Origin: Alkalimarinus sediminis
Lineage (GTDB): Bacteria > Pseudomonadota > Gammaproteobacteria > Pseudomonadales > Oleiphilaceae
DNA: 64,000 nt
Reading direction: 5' to 3'
Assembly: GCF_026427595.1 (NCBI RefSeq)
Contig: NZ_CP101527.1
Coordinates: forward strand, 3,405,001 to 3,469,000
Shown here one piece after another: positions 34,421 to 45,167 of this stretch; positions within the stretch are counted from its first letter, which is position 1; every line of letters starts with the position of its first letter. The position numbers were made by a program, and so were the translations under genes. The notes beneath the pieces are model-generated. The model was not told where the DNA came from. It made no database searches and was given only the letters and a program-made list of their open reading frames with translations.

Positions 34421-36406
34421 TTAATCAGTATGCTCTTGGGGTCTGCCTAGATAATACCCCATCGCGCCATCGATGCCGAGAGGTTCAATAGAATCCCACT
34501 CATCTTCGAACTCAACCCCTACTGCAATCACCTGTATATCCTGACCATGTGCAATCTGTAACACCGACCGCAAGAAGAACTGGTTATCACGGCTATGCTG
34601 AATATCGCGAATAAAACTATGATCGACTTTGATATAGTGAATCGACAAATGCTGCAAATAAGCAAAGGGTACTGCCGCCACGCCAAACTTATCAATAGAG
34701 ACTTCATAGCCGAGGGTTGAGCTCGCGGCGACAACTCTCTCAAGCGCCTCGCTAGCAAGCTGCAGTGAGTATTCAGAGACTTCAAAGATAAGCGATCTTG
34801 CAGCTTCTGGGTGTTGCTGCATTTTAATCAAAAACCACTCCACAAAGCGCTCGTCAGCCAATGAGTGAACCGATAAGTTAACACAATAACGCCGTTCATC
34901 TCCCCGGCTCTCAGCAAGCCCGATAATTTTCTCTACGACTAGACGATCGAAGTCGGCTAACATAGAGAAGCGTTCAGCCATCGGTATAAAAGCCCCTGCT
35001 ACGACGAGTTCACCATTAACTTCTATACGAGACAGAACCTGATGATGGAGAATAGTGGAGCGATCTCCGCTATAGACCGGTTGATAATGAAACGTGATAT
35101 TTTTTTCAGCAAGGGTATCAAGTAAGATCTGCTGCCACTCATTCGCCTGCCTAACCGCCTCCCCTGGTGTGGCGAAACTGCTATCAGTCACATAACGCTG
35201 CCACCCATTTGGCCCTGCTGCCTGAGCACTACGAAGCGCCATATCTGCTTCAGAGAGAAACACAGGGAGTGGCATATTGGTTAAAGTCGACGCGACACCA
35301 ATATGTAAAACATCATTTCTACACATCTGTTTTACCAGATGCAGACCCGATAGCTTATGCAGCAACTCACTGGCAAACTTATCGGCTTGATCATCTACCA
35401 CCCCAGGCAAAAACACTGAAAAATCTGACCCTGATCGACGCGCAACAAAAGCACCCGCTATTGGCGCAACACTCGCTTTTATCTCTTCTGCCATGGCGAC
35501 TAAGAGATCATCCCCTGAGCGTCGACCATGCTGTTGGTTATAATTGCCAAAATCACCTAACTGTATTAAACACAAGCTTCCAACGGCAGCACTCTGCTGG
35601 GACTCCAGTTCGGCTTTAAGACGGCCATCAAACTCTGCCCGATTACCCAAACCGGTGATAGGGTCATGAAACGACTGCGCGCGTAAGTGCTCAATCAACG
35701 ACAACTGCTCACTAAACATTTTGCCGAGCCGATCGGACATACTGTTCATCGCAACAGCCACTCGCTTCAACTCTCGTGTTTTTGGCATGGGTGCCCGATA
35801 GCTAAAATCTCGATTTCTGACCGCTTTCGCCTGATTCTCTATTCTCGTCAACGGCAGCAATATCGTCGTGATCACCAACTGCATCACCAAAAAGGCTACT
35901 GCAGCAATCAAAGCAAACCACACCAGCTCTACCTTTAAGCTCTCCCATAATTTGATATAGGCATACCCAGGGTGACTCATCACAGAGACACTGCCTAACT
36001 GAGCCCACCCATTCATGATCTCAGCTTTTCCTTCTGGTGCCTCCAATGCAATTTGCTCTACAAACCAGCTCGGCACCCCCTCTATTTTCATCGGCGCATG
36101 ACGAAGCACTTTTGCCTGACCGTTAACATCATAATAAATAATGTGGCGGTAATAACCGTGATCAAACATAGCATCGATCATCAGTTCAGCACTCACCAGA
36201 TCACTCGCCTCGATAACCGTTGATAACAACAAACCTAACGATGTCGCTGCATCCTGGGCATGGGAGCCTAACTGTTGCTGCATATAGGATTTTGCGCTAC
36301 TCACATTCAGGAAAAAATTCACAACGAGTAGCGAGGCCATTAACAAGCCTGTAAACCAAAGCAGAACCTGCTTTAACGTAATATTCCGAGGTTCTTTTTT
36401 ATTCAT
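34421..36406 (-). CDS. lapD: LapD-type c-di-GMP receptor
   Basis: From ATG 36406 (GAGG about 9 bases upstream) the protein has 661 residues: a membrane helix, the LapD/MoxY periplasmic domain (SHAQDAATSL, NGWAQ, SVMSHPGYAYIKLWES), a second helix (162-183), HAMP, then degenerate GGDEF (SGSDF at 325-329) and degenerate EAL (HQVL at 455-458 in the place of EALL). This matches LapD of Pseudomonas, which binds c-di-GMP and holds the protease LapG to keep adhesins on the surface. No lapG is in this window. TTG 36433 is an alternative start. Confidence 0.88.
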   Translation of the reverse strand: MNKKEPRNITLKQVLLWFTGLLMASLLVVNFFLNVSSAKSYMQQQLGSHAQDAATSLGLLLSTVIEASDLVSAELMIDAMFDHGYYRHIIYYDVNGQAKVLRHAPMKIEGVPSWFVEQIALEAPEGKAEIMNGWAQLGSVSVMSHPGYAYIKLWESLKVELVWFALIAAVAFLVMQLVITTILLPLTRIENQAKAVRNRDFSYRAPMPKTRELKRVAVAMNSMSDRLGKMFSEQLSLIEHLRAQSFHDPITGLGNRAEFDGRLKAELESQQSAAVGSLCLIQLGDFGNYNQQHGRRSGDDLLVAMAEEIKASVAPIAGAFVARRSGSDFSVFLPGVVDDQADKFASELLHKLSGLHLVKQMCRNDVLHIGVASTLTNMPLPVFLSEADMALRSAQAAGPNGWQRYVTDSSFATPGEAVRQANEWQQILLDTLAEKNITFHYQPVYSGDRSTILHHQVLSRIEVNGELVVAGAFIPMAERFSMLADFDRLVVEKIIGLAESRGDERRYCVNLSVHSLADERFVEWFLIKMQQHPEAARSLIFEVSEYSLQLASEALERVVAASSTLGYEVSIDKFGVAAVPFAYLQHLSIHYIKVDHSFIRDIQHSRDNQFFLRSVLQIAHGQDIQVIAVGVEFEDEWDSIEPLGIDGAMGYYLGRPQEHTD

Positions 36407-36768
36407 TTTATCTACCTCATGGTAAGACCCCAAATGGGTCTATTCAGGTGTCGTACCGACACATGCTGCTATACCAGTGTTTCAAAGTACGATAACTCAG
36501 AGTGCGATAGTACACATTTTGACAATTTTAATATGATCACATTCTGATTTATTACAAATAGTTACACACTATGACATTAAAGGACTATATTACATACTAT
36601 AGACCCGTAGAAAATCTCTACAATAATAGTTATCTTTTTTAGAAAAATAGCGTCAAAAATATAATAAGTAGCCACTAAAGTGAAAACATATCGACTAAGG
36701 CGCTCCATACCAAAATCGCGCCCGCTTAGCCTGTCGAATATGTTACTTCACGGCCGAAGGAATAGTTA

Positions 36769-38400
36769 ATGTCATCAGAAGATCAGCGGGACAAACTCAA
36801 ACAACACTTTTCAAAACGAGTGACCAGCCAAGCCCGCATCGTGCTAGATAACTGGCAAAAACTCAAAGACTCTGATTGGGCCGATATGCAATGGCTAAAC
36901 GATTTAAAAGAGTCTTCTGCAAAGCTAGGTAAGTTTGCCTCTCGGTTTGAGATGGCGCAGCACCAAATGGTGGCTAACGACTTAACCAAAGAGCTCAACT
37001 CTATTAAAGAAGACGCCACATCACTGGATGATCTTAAAAAAGAGAAGATCAACAAAGTTATCTCGGCACTCAGTGAGTGCACCCAACGTAAAAGCGATAG
37101 CAACAACAGCGCAGCGCCGCGTACATTTCTTAGAACGCCTATCTACATTGCCATCAACAACAAAGAGAACGCTCAGCGCATTATAAAACAACTTGAATTT
37201 TTCGGCTTTCGTGCTCTCAGTTTCGACTCTGGGGAAGACCTTATAAAGGCTGCAAAACACAACAAACCAGAAACGATTGTCATCGATGTTAACTTTGGTG
37301 GTGAGCAGTATGCAGGTATCGAAACCATCAAATCGATACAAGCAAACCATGAGATGCCGGTTCCGATTATCTATACTAGCGAAGAAGATGATGGCATCGA
37401 AATTCGTTTAATGGCTTCGCGAAGCGGTGGTGAAGAGTTCTTCTACAAAGTCGTAGACCTTGGCCAACTAATAGAGAAGATCGAAGAGTACACAAATGCC
37501 AGCCCCCTAGACCCATACAAAGTACTCGTGGTCGATGACTCAAGAGCTCAAGCTCGATATATTGAAAATGTACTGACTAAAGCCGGCATGACCACTTGTG
37601 TCATCACCGACCCGATGCAAGTGTTAATCGCACTGAATGAGTTCTCCCCTGAGATTGTAATCATGGATATGTATATGCCAGGCTGCACCGGGATGGAGCT
37701 TGCGCGAGTCATTCGGCAACAAGATAAGTTCCATAGCGTACCCATTATCTACTTATCGGCAGAAGATGATATTAACAAACAACTTCATGCGATGAGCCTG
37801 GGGGGGGACGACTTCTTGACCAAACCCATCAACCCCAAACATTTAACCTCAACCATTCACAACCGTGGCCGTCGCGCTCGGTCGTTACTGGCATTAATGA
37901 TCAGAGACAGCCTGACCGGCCTCTATAATCACACTCACACTCTTTACCTACTCGAAACAGAGATCGCCAAAGCCAGCCAGAATGGCACCAAATTGACCTT
38001 TGCGATGCTCGATATCGACTTCTTCAAAAAGATTAACGATAGCTATGGCCACCCGATTGGTGACCGAGTATTAAAAAGCCTGTCGCTCTTTCTGAAACAG
38101 AGACTACGAAAAACCGACCATATCGGACGTTATGGCGGCGAGGAGTTTGCTATCGTACTACCCAATACAAGCGAAAGTGATGCCAAGGTAATACTGAACG
38201 AGATCCGTGAGAAGTTTTCAGAACTCAGACAACCCGCTGGTGATATTGAGTTTCAAGTTACATTCAGCTGTGGTGTTGCATCTGGCCCAACTGAAAATGC
38301 ACAACTTATTTGCGAGCGAGCTGATAACGCTTTATACGAAGCCAAACGCGCTGGACGCAACACCGTGCGCAACTATCGAGAACCCCCCTCCCAATCATGA
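36769..38400 (+). CDS. Diguanylate cyclase with two receiver domains
   Basis: The 543-residue protein has a helical N-terminal region (1-115), a first receiver (125-242) that keeps D173 but has NN in place of the acidic pair, a second complete receiver (250-365; VVDDS, acceptor D300, K352) and a GGDEF domain (378-535). The active motif is GGEEF at 456-460, with the inhibitory-site RxxD (R447-D450) before it. It should make c-di-GMP when phosphorylated. It is divergent from the lapD-like gene with a 362-base gap that shows no other gene; together they suggest a producer and a receptor. Confidence 0.92.
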   Translation: MSSEDQRDKLKQHFSKRVTSQARIVLDNWQKLKDSDWADMQWLNDLKESSAKLGKFASRFEMAQHQMVANDLTKELNSIKEDATSLDDLKKEKINKVISALSECTQRKSDSNNSAAPRTFLRTPIYIAINNKENAQRIIKQLEFFGFRALSFDSGEDLIKAAKHNKPETIVIDVNFGGEQYAGIETIKSIQANHEMPVPIIYTSEEDDGIEIRLMASRSGGEEFFYKVVDLGQLIEKIEEYTNASPLDPYKVLVVDDSRAQARYIENVLTKAGMTTCVITDPMQVLIALNEFSPEIVIMDMYMPGCTGMELARVIRQQDKFHSVPIIYLSAEDDINKQLHAMSLGGDDFLTKPINPKHLTSTIHNRGRRARSLLALMIRDSLTGLYNHTHTLYLLETEIAKASQNGTKLTFAMLDIDFFKKINDSYGHPIGDRVLKSLSLFLKQRLRKTDHIGRYGGEEFAIVLPNTSESDAKVILNEIREKFSELRQPAGDIEFQVTFSCGVASGPTENAQLICERADNALYEAKRAGRNTVRNYREPPSQS

Positions 38401-38540
38401 CGTAGAGCAAAACAGAAAAACAAGTTTGCCGAATTTTCTTGAAAATATAGGGAAAAGGCGGCAAACTTCGTTAAAATTGCAGAAAACTAACGTTATCTCT
38501 CACCTAACCATTACACTCCACCAGGAAAGGGCATTCCACT

Positions 38541-38978
38541 ATGTCGACAATTCTTGTTCTTCATGGTCCTAACTTGAATATGCTGGGTAGTCGAGAGCCT
38601 GAAATATATGGTTCTGAAACTTTGGCAGACATAAACCAACGACTTCAAACCACTGCATCCGAGCTCGGACACCACCTGCAAACACTCCAAAGTAACGCAG
38701 AATATGAGCTTATTGACCGAATACATGATGCCAAGCATGAAGAGGTCGACTTTATTATTATCAACCCTGCGGCCTTTACTCATACCAGTGTCGCACTGAG
38801 GGATGCCTTATTAGCAGTCGAAATACCGTTTATAGAAATACACCTTTCTAACGTGCACACAAGAGAAGCCTTTAGACATCACTCATACTTTTCTGACGTT
38901 GCAGTGGGCGTTATTTGTGGCTTGGGAAGCCAGGGCTACGATCTGGCGTTAGCTGCTGCTCTCAAACAATTGAATTGA
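38541..38978 (+). CDS. aroQ: 3-Dehydroquinate dehydratase, type II
   Basis: AroQ converts 3-dehydroquinate to 3-dehydroshikimate in the shikimate pathway. The 145-residue length is typical. The motif [20 protein letters not shown], catalytic histidine region [16 protein letters not shown], and [19 protein letters not shown] are all present. It starts the conserved aroQ-accB-accC cluster. Confidence 0.96.
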   Translation: MSTILVLHGPNLNMLGSREPEIYGSETLADINQRLQTTASELGHHLQTLQSNAEYELIDRIHDAKHEEVDFIIINPAAFTHTSVALRDALLAVEIPFIEIHLSNVHTREAFRHHSYFSDVAVGVICGLGSQGYDLALAAALKQLN

Positions 38979-39068
38979 TTAATCAGGTGTAAATCAGCAT
39001 AAATTTAACAACCGTTAACGCCGCTAGCAATTAACGGCAAACAGCAACGGCGAAAAGAGATTTTAAGC

Positions 39069-39524
39069 ATGGATATTCGTAAAATAAAAAAACTGATAGA
39101 ACTCATTGAAGAATCTGATATCGAAGAGATAGAGATTAAAGAAGGCGATGACGCAGTCCGCATTAGCAGACGCAAGCAAGTAGTTGAAGCAGCGCCACAA
39201 GCAACGGCTGTTACTGCGCCAGTGGCACCGGCTCCGTCAGTTGAAACCAATACCCCTGCTGATAATGAACCATCAACCCCTGCTCTCAACGGTCATGCCG
39301 TACGATCACCTATGGTGGGAACATTCTACCGCGCAGCATCACCAAGTGCGCCGGCATTTATTGAGGTCGGCCAAAGCATTAAAGCCGGCGATACGATATG
39401 CATAGTTGAAGCTATGAAGATGATGAACCAAATAGAAGCAGATAAAACCGGTACTGTTGCAGAAATCCTCATCGAAAATGGCCAACCTGTCGAATTCGAT
39501 CAACCCCTTATCACTATTGTTTGA
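39069..39524 (+). CDS. accB: Biotin carboxyl carrier protein of acetyl-CoA carboxylase
   Basis: AccB carries the biotin that shuttles carboxyl groups in the first step of fatty acid synthesis. The 151-residue protein has an N-terminal helical part, a proline/alanine/threonine-rich linker (about 45-80) and a biotinyl domain with the lysine in EAMKMMN. It lies 13 bases upstream of accC in one operon. Confidence 0.96.
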   Translation: MDIRKIKKLIELIEESDIEEIEIKEGDDAVRISRRKQVVEAAPQATAVTAPVAPAPSVETNTPADNEPSTPALNGHAVRSPMVGTFYRAASPSAPAFIEVGQSIKAGDTICIVEAMKMMNQIEADKTGTVAEILIENGQPVEFDQPLITIV

Positions 39525-39537
39525 TTGAGTATGCAGC

Positions 39538-40878
39538 ATGATTGAGAAAGTACTAATCGCCAATCGCGGAGAGATCGCCCTCCGTATTCTGCGCGCATGC
39601 AAAGAGCTAGGCATCCAAACCGTAGCAGTCCACTCTCGCGTAGATCGAGACCTTATGCATGTCAGAATGGCAGACGAATCTGTATGTATCGGGCCCGATA
39701 GTCCAACTGATAGCTACCTGAACATACCTGCAATTATTGCTGCAGCAGAAGTAACCGACTCAGTCGCTATCCACCCAGGTTATGGTTTCTTAGCAGAGAA
39801 TGCAGACTTTGCCGAACAGGTTGAGAAAAGTGGGTTTGCCTTTATCGGCCCATCTCATGATGTAATTCGACTTATGGGCAATAAAGTCTCTGCCATTCAG
39901 GCCATGACAAAAGCAGGCGTCCCCACCGTCCCGGGTTCAGACGGCCCCGTCACCAATAACACCGACCGAACACTCGCTATCGCTCACAAAATTGGCTATC
40001 CGATTATGATCAAGGCGGCATCAGGCGGTGGCGGCAGAGGCATGAAAGCGGTTTACACAGAAGCCCATCTCCTTAACAGCATTCAGCTCACGCAAAGTGA
40101 AGCAAAAGCAGCATTTGGAGATGACACGGTCTATCTCGAAAAATTCTTGGACAGACCTCGCCATGTAGAAGTTCAAGTTCTCGCTGACGGCCAAGGTAAC
40201 GCAATCCATCTAGGTGATCGTGATTGTTCCCTGCAGCGCCGCCATCAAAAAGTCATTGAAGAAGCACCGGCACCTAACATCAACCAAGAAGCAAGAGAAG
40301 CAGTTTTAAAAGCCTGTACCAAAGCCTGCATTGATATTGGTTACAAGGGCGCAGGAACATTTGAGTTTCTATACCAGGATGAACAGTTCTACTTTATCGA
40401 GATGAACACCCGGATTCAGGTCGAGCACCCGGTATCCGAGATGATTAGCGGTGTCGATATCGTTAAAGAGCAACTGCGAATAGCCAGTGGTCTACCTCTT
40501 TCGGTGTCACAAGAAGATATCACCTTTAGCGGGCATGCAATAGAGTGCCGTATTAATGCAGAAGACCCCGGTACGTTTATCCCCAGCCCAGGAAAGGTCA
40601 AACATTTTCACGCCCCAGGTGGCTATGGTGTGCGGGTAGACTCTCATCTATTTAGTGGCTACAACGTACCGCCCTTTTATGACTCATTAATAGGTAAATT
40701 AATTACCCACGGCGAAAACCGAGAGAGCGCACTAAACCGGATGTCTGTTGCACTCAATGAACTGGTTGTTGACGGTATAAAAACCAATGTACCGCTACAC
40801 CAACGATTGGTAAAAGATGCAGGGTTCCGCCAAGGTGACTTTACCATTCACTATTTGGAGCAGCTGATTAAAAAATAG
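39538..40878 (+). CDS. accC: Biotin carboxylase subunit of acetyl-CoA carboxylase
   Basis: AccC uses ATP and bicarbonate to carboxylate biotin on AccB. The 446-residue protein has the ATP-grasp fold with [13 protein letters not shown] at the start, [12 protein letters not shown] for nucleotide binding, and [15 protein letters not shown] in the active site. Length is standard. Confidence 0.97.
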   Translation: MIEKVLIANRGEIALRILRACKELGIQTVAVHSRVDRDLMHVRMADESVCIGPDSPTDSYLNIPAIIAAAEVTDSVAIHPGYGFLAENADFAEQVEKSGFAFIGPSHDVIRLMGNKVSAIQAMTKAGVPTVPGSDGPVTNNTDRTLAIAHKIGYPIMIKAASGGGGRGMKAVYTEAHLLNSIQLTQSEAKAAFGDDTVYLEKFLDRPRHVEVQVLADGQGNAIHLGDRDCSLQRRHQKVIEEAPAPNINQEAREAVLKACTKACIDIGYKGAGTFEFLYQDEQFYFIEMNTRIQVEHPVSEMISGVDIVKEQLRIASGLPLSVSQEDITFSGHAIECRINAEDPGTFIPSPGKVKHFHAPGGYGVRVDSHLFSGYNVPPFYDSLIGKLITHGENRESALNRMSVALNELVVDGIKTNVPLHQRLVKDAGFRQGDFTIHYLEQLIKK

Positions 40879-40914
40879 AGCACGGGTAGAGTCCAGTATA
40901 GCGACAATACCTAT

Positions 40915-40990
40915 ATCAATGGGTTATAGAAGCATCAATGGGTTATAGAAGCATCAATGGGTTATAGCAGCATCAATGGGTTATAGCAGC
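40915..40990. repeat. Tandem repeat, 4 copies of a 19-bp unit
   Basis: Four copies of ATCAATGGGTTATAGAAGC follow one another, the last two with C in place of one A. They lie between accC and prmA. The 270-base gap otherwise shows no gene. The unit length equals that of the array at 1268-1400, but the sequences are unrelated. Confidence 0.95.
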
Positions 40991-41148
40991 ACTTTTAGCA
41001 GCGCCTATAAGAAAGCCGATAGTAGACGCTTGGGTCGCCAATACAAAGCGTTGCCGTGACCCAGCAAGAGCGCACTCACTCAGGCTATTTGCTCGCTCAG
41101 ATTATTTTGTCAGTACAATTTGTTTAGTTTTATTATTAAGGCCAATCT

Positions 41149-42039
41149 ATGCCGTGGATACAAGTTAAAATCGATATACACCCAGCTCAAACGGATAGCA
41201 TAGAAGAACTTTTGCTTGCATCCGGGGCTTGTGCAGTGACCTTGGAAGACGGCGAAGATCACCCTATCTATGAGCCAGACCGTGGCACCACCCCTCTCTG
41301 GACACGCACTCAACTAACCGGTTTGTTTGATGCTTCAGCAGACATGCAGGCGATCATTCCTAATATTGAAGAACGCTATCTTGCACTCAGCGGCAATCCA
41401 CTACCCGCTCACCGAGTAGAGATTCTCGAAGATAAAGATTGGGAACGCGCATGGATGGACAACTTCCACCCAATGCTTTTCGGCAAGCGCCTATGGATCT
41501 GCCCAAGCTGGAAAGAACCCGAAGACCCTGATGCGGTTAACCTAATGCTCGATCCAGGCCTAGCCTTTGGAACAGGGACTCATCCAACAACCGCACTATG
41601 CCTTGCTTGGCTAGACGCACAAGATATGAGCGATAAAGTAGTAGTAGATTATGGTTGTGGCTCTGGCATTCTCGGCATAGCCGCATTACTACTGGGAGCT
41701 AAGCGCGTGATTGGTGTCGATAATGATCCTCAAGCACTGGAAGCCTCAAGAGAAAATACACGCCGAAATAATATAGCCGAAGAGCGTTTTGAAATTTACC
41801 TGCCTGGTGAAGCCCCTGACGTTGAAGCCGATATTATGATTGCTAACATTCTAGCGCAACCCCTCATTAGCCTTTCACCGACCCTTGCAAGTATGACTAA
41901 ACAAGGCGGGTTACTGGTACTGTCTGGAATATTAGAGCAGCAAGCGAGTGAAGTCAGTGAACGGTATAGTGAATGGTTCGATATGGACCCATCAGAGCAA
42001 AAAGAAGAGTGGATGAGATTAAGCGGAACCAAACGATAA
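41149..42039 (+). CDS. prmA: Ribosomal protein L11 methyltransferase
   Basis: PrmA trimethylates L11 at several positions using S-adenosylmethionine. The 296-residue protein has the N-terminal substrate-binding domain (PWIQVKIDIHPAQ) and the methyltransferase fold with DYGCGSGILGIAALLLGA (about 166-183) and the NPPF-like motif IANILAQPL. Length is usual. Confidence 0.96.
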   Translation: MPWIQVKIDIHPAQTDSIEELLLASGACAVTLEDGEDHPIYEPDRGTTPLWTRTQLTGLFDASADMQAIIPNIEERYLALSGNPLPAHRVEILEDKDWERAWMDNFHPMLFGKRLWICPSWKEPEDPDAVNLMLDPGLAFGTGTHPTTALCLAWLDAQDMSDKVVVDYGCGSGILGIAALLLGAKRVIGVDNDPQALEASRENTRRNNIAEERFEIYLPGEAPDVEADIMIANILAQPLISLSPTLASMTKQGGLLVLSGILEQQASEVSERYSEWFDMDPSEQKEEWMRLSGTKR

Positions 42040-42158
42040 GCACTTTAGAGTTAGGCTGCGAAGGTTAGAACCCGTCGCTATTCAGACTTCTAAAAAATGG
42101 CTACACTTAATCTCATTAATATGAGTTGGATTACATTCAAAGGATGCAAACGGACGCG

Positions 42159-43415
42159 ATGAGTAACACCCACTTAACTCAATGCCCCCACTGTCAAGCG
42201 ACCTTCAAAGTACAAGATCAGCACCTTAATGCTGCCGGCGGAAAAGTCCGTTGTGGATCTTGCCTAGAAGTGTTTAATGCACTTGAAAGCCTGATTGAAC
42301 CAACTCCAACAAACGCACCAACGTCTAACCCGGCAAGCTCAACCGAGAAGCCACAACCTTCACCCGACACAACGAGTAGCACTCAAGAAGCCTCTCATGA
42401 GTCTCAGGCCGAAGAAGACGACCTTATTTTTGCCGATAACCCAGACGAAGACAGTGAAGATGAAGGCTATACTGGGCCTGGCACCTTTTCATCTGAACTT
42501 AGTGATAGTTTCCTGGAACTAGGTGAAGGCGGAGACAATCATTTCATCGACCACTCATTAGAAGATGATCTGGACAAACCCGACCGAAATAAAAAGCCTA
42601 GCTCCGATGAAAGCTGGGCAGAGCAAATGTTGGAAGAGATCGAAACCACTCCAACTGATACAGTAGAGCAAAAAACATCCAGTGAAACACAGTTTTCTGC
42701 CGAGTTTGCCGCACTAGACCAGGACAGTTCAAATAGTGCCAAACAAGAGCCATCGATCAGCAGCCCTGAAGCTGAAACATCTGAGACCTCTAGTGACTCA
42801 ACTTCAGAAGCAGCGGATGACAGCCACTCAGCTGCCACTCCGTCATATGAAAATGCCGATTTATCACACCAGTACCGCAATCTCCAGGCAGACCCACTGG
42901 ATCTTCCTCGAGCTTCTGACCGCTCATTCTTAGGAACCTGCATCTGGACCATTCTAAACCTTAGCTTACTGGTTACCTTGCTGGCACAATTAGCGTGGTT
43001 TCACTATGACAAGCTCGCACAGTTTGAGCAGTTACGACCAATATATGAAAAAGGTTGTCAACTCGTAGGGTGTAAGCTTCCAGACTTGGTAGACACCACC
43101 AAGATTAAAAGCCAAAACTTAGTGGTTCGTAGCCACCCAACTGCACGCAAGGCTCTCATTATCGACGCGGTTATCGTAAACCAGGCACCTTTCGATCAGC
43201 CATTCCCAAACCTTGCGCTCTACTTTTCTGACCTTAACAATAAAGTGATTGCTCAGCGTTTATTTGAACCTTCAGATTACATTGCCGGAGAGATCAAAAA
43301 CTGGTCTAGTATGCCAAAAAACACACCTATTCATATCTCAATAGAAATTCTTGACCCTGGCAAAAACGCAGTTAATTATTCAGTTGGTTTTTTTAAGCAT
43401 ACCCCCAAAAATTAA
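42159..43415 (+). CDS. Zinc-ribbon and DUF3426 membrane protein
   Basis: From ATG 42159 the protein has 418 residues. An N-terminal zinc ribbon (CPHC, CGSC, with LNAAGGKVRCGSCLEVFNA) is followed by a long acidic, S/T/E-rich disordered part (about 45-255), one membrane helix (about 265-285) and a C-terminal DUF3426 domain. Family members sit between prmA and dusB-fis in many Gammaproteobacteria; the function is unknown. Upstream in-frame TTG and ATG codons exist, but the zinc-ribbon family starts here. Confidence 0.87.
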   Translation: MSNTHLTQCPHCQATFKVQDQHLNAAGGKVRCGSCLEVFNALESLIEPTPTNAPTSNPASSTEKPQPSPDTTSSTQEASHESQAEEDDLIFADNPDEDSEDEGYTGPGTFSSELSDSFLELGEGGDNHFIDHSLEDDLDKPDRNKKPSSDESWAEQMLEEIETTPTDTVEQKTSSETQFSAEFAALDQDSSNSAKQEPSISSPEAETSETSSDSTSEAADDSHSAATPSYENADLSHQYRNLQADPLDLPRASDRSFLGTCIWTILNLSLLVTLLAQLAWFHYDKLAQFEQLRPIYEKGCQLVGCKLPDLVDTTKIKSQNLVVRSHPTARKALIIDAVIVNQAPFDQPFPNLALYFSDLNNKVIAQRLFEPSDYIAGEIKNWSSMPKNTPIHISIEILDPGKNAVNYSVGFFKHTPKN

Positions 43416-43664
43416 AAAATCTCAATTTTAGGGGGGATTAAGCTAAAAACTGCAAAAAAACGCTCAATTGTCAACCAACTTGAGTGAAAAATAATCTATT
43501 TTTTCCTCAAAATGCCCCTTTATCGGCAAGCCTCTGACGAGTATCATTACCCCCCCTGATTAGACCGGAAACAGAGTCTTTTTTCGGTCACTCCACCACC
43601 ATACCTAACACTTTTATTGGTGGAGATACGCGTACACTTACATAACCTTTCGACGAGATCAGCT

Positions 43665-44654
43665 GTGATTCAAATTGGCCCTTACAAATTGAAAAACCAA
43701 CTGATTTTAGCCCCGATGGCAGGGGTGACAGATCGCCCATTCAGATTGCTATGCAGAAAAATGGGTGCCGGTATGGCCGTGTCAGAAATGGTAATTGCCG
43801 ACCCTAAGTTTTGGGGCACACGAAAATCAAAACACCGTCTGGATCACACCGGTGAACCAGATCCCCGGTCCGTTCAAATTGCTGGGGGCGAGCCTGAGAT
43901 GCTCGCACTTGCAGCACAAATGAACCAAGAGCGTGGTGCCCAGATCATTGATATCAACATGGGCTGCCCCGCAAAAAAAGTATGTAATCGAGCTGCCGGC
44001 TCAGCACTGCTAAAGGATGAGCCATTAGTGGCAAGCATTCTTAAAGCCGTCGTTGAAGCAGTCGACATTCCCGTTACGCTAAAGATCAGAACAGGTTGGG
44101 ACACCCATCATAAAAATGCCCTGACTGTAGCGCGCATGGCAGAAGATATTGGCATCCAGGCATTAGCAATACATGGCCGAACTCGCACCTGTGGATACAG
44201 TGGAGAGGCCGAGTACGACACCATCGCGGAAGTAAAGCAACATATCAGTATCCCGGTGTTTGCCAACGGAGATATTAGCACCCCCGAAAAAGCCCAATTT
44301 GTATTAAACCATACCCAAGCGGATGGTTTACTGATTGGTCGGGCAGCACAAGGTCGCCCCTGGATTTTTAGGGAGATAGATCACTTCCTAAAAACTGGCG
44401 AGCACCTTACCCCCCCTAAAGCCTCTGAAGTGGGTGAGATACTACTCTCACACCTAAAAGAGCTTCATCAGTTTTACGGTGAACATATGGGGACACGCAT
44501 CGCCCGCAAGCATGTTGGCTGGTACCTGAAATCACACAAAGAAGGTAGTGATTTTAGAAAAGTCTTTAATCAATTAGACACAGCAGAACAGCAAATTTAT
44601 AACATCACTAAGTATTTTGAGCGTTTAAGTAATGGAGAGGACATCGCCGCATGA
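43665..44654 (+). CDS. dusB: tRNA-dihydrouridine synthase B
   Basis: DusB is an FMN-dependent reductase that forms dihydrouridine in tRNA. The protein shows [40 protein letters not shown] with the catalytic cysteine, and ANGDI plus [11 protein letters not shown] for FMN. GTG 43665 gives the family-typical start ([10 protein letters not shown]) and 330 residues; a TTG at 43617 would add 16 residues. The stop overlaps the fis start by 4 bases, the conserved dusB-fis operon. Confidence 0.95.
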   Translation: MIQIGPYKLKNQLILAPMAGVTDRPFRLLCRKMGAGMAVSEMVIADPKFWGTRKSKHRLDHTGEPDPRSVQIAGGEPEMLALAAQMNQERGAQIIDINMGCPAKKVCNRAAGSALLKDEPLVASILKAVVEAVDIPVTLKIRTGWDTHHKNALTVARMAEDIGIQALAIHGRTRTCGYSGEAEYDTIAEVKQHISIPVFANGDISTPEKAQFVLNHTQADGLLIGRAAQGRPWIFREIDHFLKTGEHLTPPKASEVGEILLSHLKELHQFYGEHMGTRIARKHVGWYLKSHKEGSDFRKVFNQLDTAEQQIYNITKYFERLSNGEDIAA

Positions 44655-44974
44655 CAACTGAAGCATTTGCAGAACCCGCCGCTGCAATCCCGGTTTCTTT
44701 ATCTGACAACCAAAACGAAGTGGGTTTACCATTTGGTGCCGAAGGTAACGTAACCTTGCGTGACAGCGTAGAAAAGGCGCTAGTTAACTATTTCGCGCAA
44801 CTAGATGGCACTCCTGCAACAGAAGTGTATCAGCTAGTACTAAGCGAAGTAGAAGCTCCGCTGCTGGAGCAAGTAATGAAATACACACGAAACAACCAAA
44901 CAAAAGCATCTGTTTTATTGGGCTTAAATCGTGGCACATTACGCAAAAAGCTAAAGCAATACGGTCTGCTATAA
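44651..44974 (+). CDS. fis: DNA-binding protein Fis
   Basis: Fis bends DNA and regulates rRNA promoters, recombination and many growth-phase genes. The 107-residue protein has the family core [18 protein letters not shown] and the C-terminal helix-turn-helix [26 protein letters not shown] split across helices. The N-terminal 30 residues are somewhat longer than in E. coli. It is translationally coupled to dusB. Confidence 0.96.
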   Translation: MTTEAFAEPAAAIPVSLSDNQNEVGLPFGAEGNVTLRDSVEKALVNYFAQLDGTPATEVYQLVLSEVEAPLLEQVMKYTRNNQTKASVLLGLNRGTLRKKLKQYGLL

Positions 44975-45167
44975 TACTGGTCACAAAAGAGACACCGTCA
45001 CACGCACTAGCCGGGGCCTTTAAGATTACCGGTTAATATACCTTCTTCACCGACAGGTATCGCAGTGACAGCACTAAATCCAGGCAGTCGGTACACTACA
45101 TAATCTGATCATCATCGATGTAGTCTACCCGCCTCAAATTTTATCAACTTGCTCACGATTAGAAACC

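Noticed and set aside
35167-35619. 150-codon frame opposite the lapD-like gene
   Set aside because: It is antisense to a gene with clear domain content; its composition is that of a shadow frame.
43560-43605. Terminator between the DUF3426 gene and dusB
   Set aside because: GACCGGAAA and TTTTCGGTC can pair, but imperfectly and without a following T run, so I do not list it as a terminator.
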